Shown: piece after piece, positions 1-6,457 of the stretch
Layout: every line of letters starts with the position of its first letter
Numbering within the stretch: position 1 is the stretch's first letter
Assembly (NCBI GenBank): GCA_023250585.1
Contig: JAHFAK010000046.1
Coordinates: forward strand, 1-16,107
Length of the DNA: 16,107 nt
Direction of reading: 5' to 3'
Source: Deltaproteobacteria bacterium
GTDB taxonomy: Bacteria > Bdellovibrionota_F > JAHFAK01
Position numbers and translations under genes: made by a program
Notes under the pieces: generated by a model
Database searches by the model: none
Seen by the model: the letters and a program-made list of their open reading frames with translations, nothing else
Told to the model about the DNA's origin: nothing

Positions 1-9
1 GAATTCATA

Positions 10-73
10 ATACTATTTTACATACTCATATAAATAAGTCAAAACTTTTTTATATGAGTATATAAAATAGTAT
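10..73. repeat. AT-rich inverted repeat (24-bp arms, one mismatch) downstream of tadB
   Basis: Arms at 10-34 and 49-73 pair almost perfectly (single mismatch at 21/62) around a 14-nt loop. The element begins and ends in TA. It lies 80 nt beyond the stop of the TadB-like gene, so it could end or stabilise the Tad transcript. However, no T-tract follows it in the minus-strand direction, so it is not a classical intrinsic terminator. A small transposon-derived (MITE-like) hairpin is the alternative. Confidence 0.6.
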
Positions 74-152
74 GAAGACGGGAATCAATCAAAAAACCAT
101 AAACCAAAAGGTGGGGACCGACATATGAACTCATTTAGTCGGGGGCATTTCG

Positions 153-1058
153 TTAGATATCAATAGTTACGATTTTCTTAATAACATAAGCGCCGATACC
201 TTGCAGAATCAGTGCAGCTATAATCAATAACCAACCAAGTTTTGTAGTGACAAAAAGCTTCATGCCATTAGGATTTAATGAATAAAACGCAAAGGCAAGC
301 ACATACGGAAATCCAATCATCATGGTTCCTTGTGCGATGCCCATCGAAGTCATAGCTTTAATTTTTCCGTTGATTTTTTTTCGTTCACGGATGGTGTTGG
401 TCGTGGTATCAAATGTTTCTGATAAATTACCGCCGGTTTCTCGCAGAATTGTGATCGAATTTACTACCATTCCAAGATCTTCGGAAGGGACTCTATTTGC
501 TAAATTAATGAGAGCATCATCGAGGGTGGTTCCTAATGAATGTTCGGAAAGAACAAGCGCAAATTCTTGTGCGATAGGATTCGGCATATTTTTTACAATG
601 ACCTGAAGCCCTTGTAAAAGGCTCAATCCCGCTTGAATTGAATTTGAAAGCATGCCTAATGCATCGATCAGTTGTTCATCAAATTTTTCCAGTCGACGAT
701 GATACAGAAATCCAAGAACAACTTTAGGCAAAAACCAGCCTATGAATCCAAAGACCGATATCACAAGTACTAATATAAAACCTGACATGCTGTACGTAAA
801 AAAGAATCCAAGAAATGCCAACAAAAGCATAGGACCTAAACCAACCGCGATAATAATATATTTTTTCTGAAGTTTAGAAACATACATTTTTCCCAATGTA
901 TCAGATGTCCAGGCGATTCTCTCGCGAACTTTTGTAAGAACAAAGTTTTCAATGAGTGGATACATCATCATGACGATGAGAAATCCAGCAGCGCCAAAAA
1001 GAAGCGAGATAAAATTTGCTGATGCTTGTGTGATAAAGTTCATAATTTTTTCTTTCAT
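153..1058 (-). CDS. tadB: TadB-like Tad/Flp pilus inner-membrane platform protein (T2SSF domain)
   Basis: This is an inner-membrane protein of the type II secretion F family. In Tad systems TadB and TadC form the platform on which the TadA ATPase acts to assemble the Flp pilus. There is an N-terminal hydrophobic helix, a pair of helices in the middle, a cytoplasmic T2SSF domain starting near the E-Q-L-I-D-A-L motif, and two C-terminal helices. The segment ILRETGGNLSE followed by TIRERKK is typical of TadB rather than TadC. The frame stays open upstream to an ATG at 1121, but that extension of about 20 residues is encoded by a dispersed repeat (1061-1164) and is unlikely to be native. I chose ATG 1058, the first outside the repeat. 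ATG 1043, behind a purine-rich stretch, is equally possible. The usual family length is about 300 residues, which fits. It is the last visible gene of the operon; its usual partner tadC is absent from the window. Confidence 0.85.
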   Translation of the reverse strand: MKEKIMNFITQASANFISLLFGAAGFLIVMMMYPLIENFVLTKVRERIAWTSDTLGKMYVSKLQKKYIIIAVGLGPMLLLAFLGFFFTYSMSGFILVLVISVFGFIGWFLPKVVLGFLYHRRLEKFDEQLIDALGMLSNSIQAGLSLLQGLQVIVKNMPNPIAQEFALVLSEHSLGTTLDDALINLANRVPSEDLGMVVNSITILRETGGNLSETFDTTTNTIRERKKINGKIKAMTSMGIAQGTMMIGFPYVLAFAFYSLNPNGMKLFVTTKLGWLLIIAALILQGIGAYVIKKIVTIDI

Positions 1059-1060
1059 AC

Positions 1061-1164
1061 TTGTCATTGCGAGGCTGATTTTATAAGCCGGAGCAATCTT
1101 CGTTCGGGATAAACTCTGCAATCTTAATCTTTATGAGATTGCTTCGCTACGCTCGCAATGACAA
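1061..1164. repeat. Dispersed palindromic repeat between tadZ-tadA fusion and tadB
   Basis: The ends are a perfect 13-bp inverted repeat: TTGTCATTGCGAG at 1061-1073 and its complement at 1152-1164. The interior carries related half-elements, GAGCAATCTTCG and GAGATTGCTTCGC. This matches, from memory, a widespread class of dispersed intergenic repeats with GTCATTGCGAG / CTCGCAATGAC ends. It fills most of the gap between the two genes. The frame of tadB happens to be open through part of it, producing a spurious N-terminal extension. Confidence 0.75.
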
Positions 1165-1170
1165 TTAAAT

Positions 1171-3348
1171 CTACTTTACTCCTGAGAATAATCCTTTAGG
1201 AATTCTAATCCCTTTTTCCTTCAAGGTTTCTAAAAACTTTGGTACAAGTCCTGTAGATTCAAAGCGTCCAATAACTCTCCCTTTTTCATCAACGCCTTTT
1301 TGTTTAAATACAAATATATCCTGAAGCACTACTTTTTCTCCTTCAATGCCTGTTACTTCAGTTATATGTGTAATACGACGTGAGCCATCACTCATTCGAT
1401 TCAATTGAAAAATCATATGTACCGCTGATGCGATTTGTTCTCGAATCGCTTTTGATGGCAAATCATATCCTGCATACATAACAAGTGTCTCCAGTCGTTG
1501 CATGCAATCTCTCGGGCTATTTGCATGGAGTGTTGTCATTGATCCATCATGCCCTGTATTCATGGCTTGGAGCATGTCGAGCGCCTCAGCGCCACGACAT
1601 TCTCCAACAATAATACGATCAGGCCGCATACGAAGTGCATTTTTTACCAAATCCCGAATTGAGATTTCATTTTCGCCTTGCAAATTAGGAGGGCGGGTTT
1701 CAAGTGTTCCTACATGTTCTTGCGGCAATTGCAATTCAGCGGAATCTTCAATGGTGATGATTCGCTCATTGGTAGGAATAAATGAAGCCATAACATTGAG
1801 AAGCGTTGTTTTTCCAGAGCCTGTTCCTCCAGAAACAACGCAGTTCAATCGTGCTTCAATGCATGCCCTCATAAGGTCGGCGATATCTTCAGTCAATGTT
1901 CCAAATTTAATGAGATCTTTATAGGTGAGCGGCTCTTTTGAAAATTTACGAATGGTAATCATTGGTCCCGTTAACGAAAGAGGCGGAATAATTGCATTCA
2001 CCCGTGAGCCATCTTTAAGACGGGCATCAACCATTGGTGTTTTTTCATCAATACGTCGCCCAATGGGCGCCACAATTCTCTCAATAACACCTAAAAGATG
2101 TTTATCGGTTGTAAACGACATATTGGTCAGTACAAGCTTTCCGCCTTGTTCTACGTATATTTGATTTGGTCCATTGACCATAATTTCTGAAACGGTGGTA
2201 TCGGCGAGCAAATCTTCTAACGCGCCTAATCCAAGTGCTTCATCATAAATTTCTTTAGCAAGACGACGTCGATCTTCAAGGTTTTGGATCTTTGCTCCAG
2301 CTTCATCGAGCAATCGATTAATGGTCTCGCGCGTTTTAACTTTAAGCTCTGCAAATTTCTTGGGATTTTTTTCACTGATTTCAGTGGGGTCAACACTTTT
2401 TAAATCCATAACATCAATGAGTTTTTTATGAATAGCTATTTTTATTTCATTATTGAACTCATTAATTGCCGCTTTTTTTTGCGAAAAAATATCACGTGAT
2501 ACTGAATGTGCAGTATCGCCACTTTTTCCAATAGATGGATTAATATCTTGAAGCACATCAAAACCAATGGCTCCAGAGCCTGCAGCAGGTTTGATATATT
2601 TCAGGAATTTTTCGCTTATGATGTACCCCGCAAGATCAAAAATGCATTTCGATACTGCATTCGTTGGCCCTGCAATGGTAATTGGAATCCCTTTGGTAAC
2701 AGAATATTCAAAAAGAGTTTCGTCCTTTGGAATGCTCAAGAGCACATCTTTTCTAAATTTTTGTCCGACAATTTGTTTAGTAATAACACTTTTGGGATTA
2801 AATTCATTAAGAATTATCGCAATCATTTCGCCAGGAATATGTAAGGATTGTAACTCTGAAAGCTTTTTAGCTCCTTGTTGTAATGTCGTAATATTCTGAT
2901 TGGTAAGAAAAAAAACAAAGTTTGCAAATTCATATGGTTTATAAGAAAAAGTATCAATCTTGTTTCCACAATCAATCACAATAAAATTATAACTTTGCCG
3001 TGCAAGATTTATGAATGCTTCAATAGTCGAAGCAGATAAATTACGAAGTTCATTCTTTCGTTTATACAATTCAATAAGAGATATTCCTGAGTTGTGTTTG
3101 GTAAGATATGTTGCAAAAGCTTCTCTATCAAGTTTATGCAGGGAATCGGCAATGCCAGTAATCGAAATAATATCAGTAAGCCCCGCAAGATTTTTTATGT
3201 CGCCACAATTTTCTGTATCAAAATCAATAACGAGGACACGTGCATTAGATGTTTTATGTAAGCTGATAGCGAGATTGAGGCTGAAATTAGATTTGCCTAT
3301 TCCATCTTTTGATCCCGTTACGGCAAATACATATGATTGTGCGCTCAT
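1171..3348 (-). CDS. tadA: Fusion of TadZ/CpaE-like ParA-type ATPase with TadA/CpaF pilus assembly ATPase
   Basis: A single 725-residue protein. Residues 1-250 form a MinD/ParA-like domain: a deviant Walker A GSKDGIGKS at 12-20 (with the signature Lys14), VLVIDFDTE near 38-46 and FIVIDCG at 122-128. This is the TadZ/CpaE type that positions the pilus machinery; the REC-like domain usual at the CpaE N-terminus is absent. Residues 250-300 are a linker. Residues 300-725 are a VirB11/CpaF-type secretion ATPase: Walker A GGTGSGKTT at 507-515, Asp box IEDSAELQL, Walker B RIIVGECRG at 578-586 and His box HDGSMTTLHANSP at 600-612. TadA hydrolyses ATP to drive Flp polymerisation. All catalytic motifs of both halves appear intact and no stop or frameshift separates them. 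The gene lies between secretin and tadB, where separate tadZ and tadA usually sit. ATG 3348 has only a weak GAAAGAA upstream. Confidence 0.9.
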   Translation of the reverse strand: MSAQSYVFAVTGSKDGIGKSNFSLNLAISLHKTSNARVLVIDFDTENCGDIKNLAGLTDIISITGIADSLHKLDREAFATYLTKHNSGISLIELYKRKNELRNLSASTIEAFINLARQSYNFIVIDCGNKIDTFSYKPYEFANFVFFLTNQNITTLQQGAKKLSELQSLHIPGEMIAIILNEFNPKSVITKQIVGQKFRKDVLLSIPKDETLFEYSVTKGIPITIAGPTNAVSKCIFDLAGYIISEKFLKYIKPAAGSGAIGFDVLQDINPSIGKSGDTAHSVSRDIFSQKKAAINEFNNEIKIAIHKKLIDVMDLKSVDPTEISEKNPKKFAELKVKTRETINRLLDEAGAKIQNLEDRRRLAKEIYDEALGLGALEDLLADTTVSEIMVNGPNQIYVEQGGKLVLTNMSFTTDKHLLGVIERIVAPIGRRIDEKTPMVDARLKDGSRVNAIIPPLSLTGPMITIRKFSKEPLTYKDLIKFGTLTEDIADLMRACIEARLNCVVSGGTGSGKTTLLNVMASFIPTNERIITIEDSAELQLPQEHVGTLETRPPNLQGENEISIRDLVKNALRMRPDRIIVGECRGAEALDMLQAMNTGHDGSMTTLHANSPRDCMQRLETLVMYAGYDLPSKAIREQIASAVHMIFQLNRMSDGSRRITHITEVTGIEGEKVVLQDIFVFKQKGVDEKGRVIGRFESTGLVPKFLETLKEKGIRIPKGLFSGVK

Positions 3349-3365
3349 AATAATTGTTCTTTCAG

Positions 3366-3473
3366 TAAGGGTGATATATGTTCAAAAAATTATATTTAAA
3401 AATTTGCTTCCTCTTATAAAACTTCACTGAGCAAAATTTTTAAATATAATTTTTTGAACATATATCACCCTTA
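3366..3473. repeat. Long inverted repeat (about 42-bp arms) between rcpA and the tadZ-tadA fusion
   Basis: Arms at 3366-3407 and 3431-3473 are complementary over about 42 bp except for one extra T, around a 23-nt loop. The outermost arm sequence is TAAGGGTGATATATG, so the element is bounded by TA on both sides, as in MITEs of IS630/Tc1-type elements. In the operon transcript it would fold into a very stable hairpin ending only 17 nt before the ATG of the TadZ-TadA fusion. It could lower or process expression of downstream genes relative to pilin and secretin. No transposase is encoded. Confidence 0.8.
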
Positions 3474-3483
3474 TAAATCATTA

Positions 3484-4905
3484 TCATTTACTGGGATACA
3501 CTTCATATAAATTGAAATAATCTTTAAGCTCTTTATTTGCATCTTTTGAGCTATCAAGTGTAGTAGCTGTTACAAAAATAATGAATTGTGTTTTTCGAGA
3601 GGTGTCATCTTGTGTTTTAAAAAAAGTAAAGAGGCCTGCATTTGCTTCAATATCACCAGGCTGTCTGTCTTTAATATCAGTTGTTGATGTTCGTAAAATT
3701 CCACCAATGACAATACTTTCTCCATTTTCGACAAGCTGACGTGTGGAGATAGAGCTTTGGTCAATATTTACCATGCCTGTGCTTGTCGGTGATCCGAGCG
3801 CACTAATAGAAACATCGACTTTAAGATCAATATTTGTTTTTACGGTCTCGGCTTTAATCGTTAACTTTGTTCCAATTTGTAAAGGATCAAATGTTGTTGC
3901 TCCGGTTGGTTGAACCAATGGAATCAAGACAGTTGAGCCGGAAAAAATATCCGCTGTCTCTCCGCTTTTGACTGATACGATTGGATTCTCAAGCACGCGC
4001 ACGATGCCCAAGGATTTCATATAATTAAAACGCGGCAAGAGATTCTCAAATGTAGTGACAAGAAATCCTGAGAATTGCGAGCTTCCTGTTTGCGGATTAA
4101 AATTAAGCTGGCCTTGCGCTTGTGCTGATGGAAACGGTGTCCACTTAAAGAGAAAGTTTTTATTTAAAGCCTTTGAAAGCTCAATATAATGAGTTGATAT
4201 TTGAATCGTTTTTGCAACGCGCGGGGGTTCTTTAACAATTCTGATTTCTAAAAGATCAACGACCTGATTTTCAGGCCAATATAAACTTGCTGTTTTACGA
4301 GCATTTTCTGCCTGTTCTTTTGAATATACCCAGCCTTTCAAAACCATTTTATTCTTATACGGCTCAACGCTCACCTCTGGTTTAGAAATTTCTCGTTCAA
4401 TTTTCTTTGCCATGATTCGTTGTGCATTTCGTGAAAGCTCCACGAGATTCACTACAAAAGGAGTATTCTTAATAACCGTATTGATGGTATCTATATCTTC
4501 TTGGAAAAAAACTTCTCCTTTTATAAATACCTGTGTTTCAATAATTGATATGGTGATACCCTCAATGTCTTTGAGAATGACCTTCAGGTCAGAGACATAT
4601 TTTTTTAAGTCTTTAGAAAAAACGGTAATGGTAACTATATCACGTTCTTTATCGGGAGTTTCTATATCATACACGGTAAGCTGCGTTTTCCCTTCTTTTA
4701 ATGGAATCAGCGTAATCAGACTGCCTTCGCGATGAAAGTTGCAAACACCCGGATCACCAATATCGACCCGGCGAATTTTGTATTTGAATGAGATATTTTT
4801 GGGTTTTCCTATAATGAGGAAAATCTCATCTTCTTTTGCGAACGAATAATCGCATACAAAAAAAAGTATGAGTAAACAAAAAATATTTTTAATAACGCGT
4901 TCCAA
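3484..4905 (-). CDS. rcpA: Tad pilus secretin (RcpA/CpaC family)
   Basis: Outer-membrane channel through which the Flp pilus leaves the cell. Residues 1-23 are a signal peptide (hydrophobic ICLLILFFVCDYSFA after basic residues). Residues 27-98 match the pilus-assembly N-terminal domain, with two BON-like segments near 100-155 and 170-225. The secretin domain spans about 230-450. Its signature ISTRQLVENGESIVIGGIL is at 385-403, followed by the GDI element at 417-419 and a terminal strand FIIFVTATTL. Length of 473 fits the family. The start codon is TTG at 4905, with a strong GAGAGGAA Shine-Dalgarno 7 nt upstream; no ATG could replace it without deleting the signal peptide. It overlaps the 3' end of cpaB by 17 nt, which suggests translational coupling. 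Confidence 0.93.
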   Translation of the reverse strand: MERVIKNIFCLLILFFVCDYSFAKEDEIFLIIGKPKNISFKYKIRRVDIGDPGVCNFHREGSLITLIPLKEGKTQLTVYDIETPDKERDIVTITVFSKDLKKYVSDLKVILKDIEGITISIIETQVFIKGEVFFQEDIDTINTVIKNTPFVVNLVELSRNAQRIMAKKIEREISKPEVSVEPYKNKMVLKGWVYSKEQAENARKTASLYWPENQVVDLLEIRIVKEPPRVAKTIQISTHYIELSKALNKNFLFKWTPFPSAQAQGQLNFNPQTGSSQFSGFLVTTFENLLPRFNYMKSLGIVRVLENPIVSVKSGETADIFSGSTVLIPLVQPTGATTFDPLQIGTKLTIKAETVKTNIDLKVDVSISALGSPTSTGMVNIDQSSISTRQLVENGESIVIGGILRTSTTDIKDRQPGDIEANAGLFTFFKTQDDTSRKTQFIIFVTATTLDSSKDANKELKDYFNLYEVYPSK

Positions 4906-5689
4906 ATTGTGTTCCTCTCAATTCATAATAAGGCGGTTTATCTTGAGCTTTCAATGGTTCTTTTGTTCCTGTTACGCTAAATACATTATCTTCCGGTAAC
5001 TCTTGTATTCCAGGTTCTTCAAGCTGTTTTCGTAAAGCCAGTGTAATCATCCCAAGTTCTTGTGCGAGCACGATTCTTTGAACTTCGCGAGGAGGCAATG
5101 CAATGGTTACATTGTTCACTCTTTCTTTTTTAGTATCTTCAACAGCCACAAGCGGATTTGAAATTTTTGTCAGATTTCGATCAACCGCTAAAATCTTTAC
5201 ATTTTGGAAAATTGTTTTTGTTCGTTTATCCACGGTTTGTTTATCGCTATAATCATGGGTAATAAGTATATCGACATAATTTCCTGGTTTAATAAGTCCT
5301 GCAACACCGGTAATATCCGTGACGGCGATGGTAATTGCCCGCATGCCTGACGGAATTTCATGTGATAAATAGCTTTCCGTATATTTAATGAGAGAAGCAT
5401 CCAGAACCTGTTGACCTTTTTTAATTGTCGTAAGGGCCAATCGGCCGACTGCTTGGTCAATTGTTGTTATACTTCCCGGTTGTACAAATTTTTTCGGTAC
5501 TTTTTCGCTGGTGAGCATTGATTCATCGATGATAGTATCGCGTAATATGTCGGCGGTCGAAACAACGACATCGACCTTTTCATAGGGTCCAATGACCTGT
5601 TCAATACGGCTTTTAATAAAAAGGTTATGGGCAAAAACAGCAAATCCTGCAACAATGGCAGCGATAATTATGGCTCGTTTATTTTTCAT
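4889..5689 (-). CDS. cpaB: Flp pilus assembly protein CpaB/RcpC (SAF domain)
   Basis: Periplasmic partner of the secretin in Tad pilus biogenesis. An N-terminal membrane anchor lies at residues 5-21 (RAIIIAAIVAGFAVFA). A SAF-type domain follows at about 38-102, with the characteristic V-x-T-A-D-I-L-R-D-T-I-I opening, and then the RcpC/CpaB core at 110-220. That core includes EIPSGMRAITI and GLIKPGNYVDILIT, a hallmark stretch of the family, and the later REVQRIVLAQELGMITLALR. The 266-residue length is usual. ATG 5689 is preceded by AGGAG at good spacing. It follows the pilin gene after 79 nt and overlaps rcpA. Confidence 0.95.
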   Translation of the reverse strand: MKNKRAIIIAAIVAGFAVFAHNLFIKSRIEQVIGPYEKVDVVVSTADILRDTIIDESMLTSEKVPKKFVQPGSITTIDQAVGRLALTTIKKGQQVLDASLIKYTESYLSHEIPSGMRAITIAVTDITGVAGLIKPGNYVDILITHDYSDKQTVDKRTKTIFQNVKILAVDRNLTKISNPLVAVEDTKKERVNNVTIALPPREVQRIVLAQELGMITLALRKQLEEPGIQELPEDNVFSVTGTKEPLKAQDKPPYYELRGTQFGTRY

Positions 5690-5768
5690 GGCACACTACT
5701 CCTAGCTTTAATTTTCTCATATTACTGAGCAATCGTCAATGGAGTAGAACATATTGAAATTTCTCGAA

Positions 5769-5993
5769 TTATTGTTTTGAATCTTCGGTAGCTTGGCCAG
5801 TAAGCATACCGTGTACTACTTTTTCTCCTAACTTACCGATATTATTCTTAAATTTTGCGGCAAAATCGGTATTCATGGCAACATAGATAACAAGAGATAC
5901 TCCTCCAATAATTAAGGCGTATTCCATTGCCGTTTGACCTTTTTTGCCAAATTGTGGGAGTTTTTTTAAAAACTCTTTTAATCTTAGTAACAT
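5769..5993 (-). CDS. flp: Flp/Fap-type pilin (type IVb prepilin)
   Basis: Major pilin candidate of the Tad system: a 74-residue prepilin. The short basic leader MLLRLKEFLKKLPQFGKKG ends in Gly19, the predicted prepilin-peptidase cleavage site. The mature protein starts QTAMEYALIIGG, with the conserved Glu at mature position 5 and the Glu-Tyr pair of Flp pilins, then a hydrophobic helix ALIIGGVSLVIYVAMN. The C-terminal tail is hydrophilic. The frame also opens at a TTG at 6008, but that codon overlaps the GGAGGA Shine-Dalgarno (6001-6006) of ATG 5993, so ATG 5993 is preferred. It is the first gene of the operon. No prepilin peptidase gene is in the window. Confidence 0.95.
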   Translation of the reverse strand: MLLRLKEFLKKLPQFGKKGQTAMEYALIIGGVSLVIYVAMNTDFAAKFKNNIGKLGEKVVHGMLTGQATEDSKQ

Positions 5994-6000
5994 AGGTTTA

Positions 6001-6006
6001 TCCTCC
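6001..6006 (-). promoter_or_regulatory. Ribosome binding site of the flp pilin gene
   Basis: GGAGGA on the minus strand, 7 nt before ATG 5993. It fixes the pilin start and excludes the upstream TTG at 6008, which overlaps it. Confidence 0.85.
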
Positions 6007-6025
6007 AATTATAATAGTTGTTACT

Positions 6026-6114
6026 CACCCACAGCTGAATTCAAACACTAACTTCGTTGGCTTCGTCAGAAGCTCCTCGCCGCCTCGTTATCATTTTGAA
6101 TCCAGCTGTGGGTG
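6026..6114. repeat. Inverted repeat in the 5' leader of the pilin operon
   Basis: Arms 6026-6045 and 6095-6114 pair at 19 of 20 positions (mismatch at 6038/6102) around a 49-nt, comparatively GC-rich loop. The loop carries repeated CTTCG motifs and a nested CTTC-GAAG mini-stem. It lies between the predicted sigma-54 promoter and the pilin Shine-Dalgarno, so it would form a large stem-loop in the 5' UTR. It could be an mRNA stabiliser, a regulatory leader, or another dispersed palindromic repeat copy. Confidence 0.7.
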
Positions 6115-6131
6115 CATCCACTTTTATATAT

Positions 6132-6148
6132 CGCAAATCGTATGCCAA
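6132..6148 (-). promoter_or_regulatory. Predicted sigma-54 (-24/-12) promoter for the Tad pilus operon
   Basis: The minus strand reads TTGGCATACGATTTGCG. It has the invariant GG (6146-6145) and GC (6134-6133) separated by exactly 10 nt, and matches TTGGCA and TTGC of the RpoN consensus. The expected transcript start near 6121 gives a leader of about 128 nt containing the 6026-6114 stem-loop. RpoN control of type IV-like pilins is known in other bacteria. The enhancer-binding regulator and its site are not identified here. Confidence 0.55.
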
Positions 6149-6285
6149 ATTGTTCGATTATTTATGATAAAGTTATAGGCGAAGAATTTTTGTAACTATC
6201 TGTTATTAAATGACTAATTTGCTTATGATTTAGTGAGTAGAAGAAGAATTGTTTGTAGGATATACGAAAGTACCTAAAATGAGAA

Positions 6286-6428
6286 CATGCTATGCAAAAA
6301 AGTAAGGGTAATAACAGCTTGAGTTAATAGGGGTAATGCCTACTCACTAACTCACCCCATATAACTGAGCCATTAGTAATAGGGGGGTTATTTTTATTTA
6401 CTCACTTTTCTATGTATGCTATGCTAAA
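6286..6428. repeat. Repeat-rich leader upstream of the fic gene
   Basis: This part of the 449-nt gap between flp and fic is built from short recurring motifs. ATGCTATGC followed by an A-run occurs at about 6287-6300 and 6415-6428. GGGTAAT occurs at about 6305 and 6331. TAATAGGGG occurs at about 6326 and 6378. ACTCAC occurs at 6342, 6350 and 6400. The core 6337-6375 recurs, inverted and diverged, at 12120-12158. No coding sequence is seen in the gap. The other parts of the gap are the pilin leader and promoter. Confidence 0.55.
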
Positions 6429-6457
6429 AACGAATTTTAATAGTGCCTTTTAAATAG

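Noticed and set aside
39-134. 31-codon minus-strand frame after tadB, starting MSSYVGPHLL
   Set aside because: It runs into the AT-rich inverted repeat, has no Shine-Dalgarno and resembles no known Tad component.
1502-2164. Plus-strand open frames of 140 and 79 codons opposite the TadZ-TadA fusion gene
   Set aside because: They are antisense shadows of the strongly conserved ATPase motifs and have no independent protein family features.
6021-6114. Pilin leader stem-loop as a riboswitch
   Set aside because: One long stem with an open loop and no multi-helix conserved core; no known riboswitch motif recognised.
6286-6428. Short repeats upstream of fic as a CRISPR array
   Set aside because: Repeats are 6-14 nt, irregularly spaced and imperfect, with no constant repeat-spacer unit and no cas genes.
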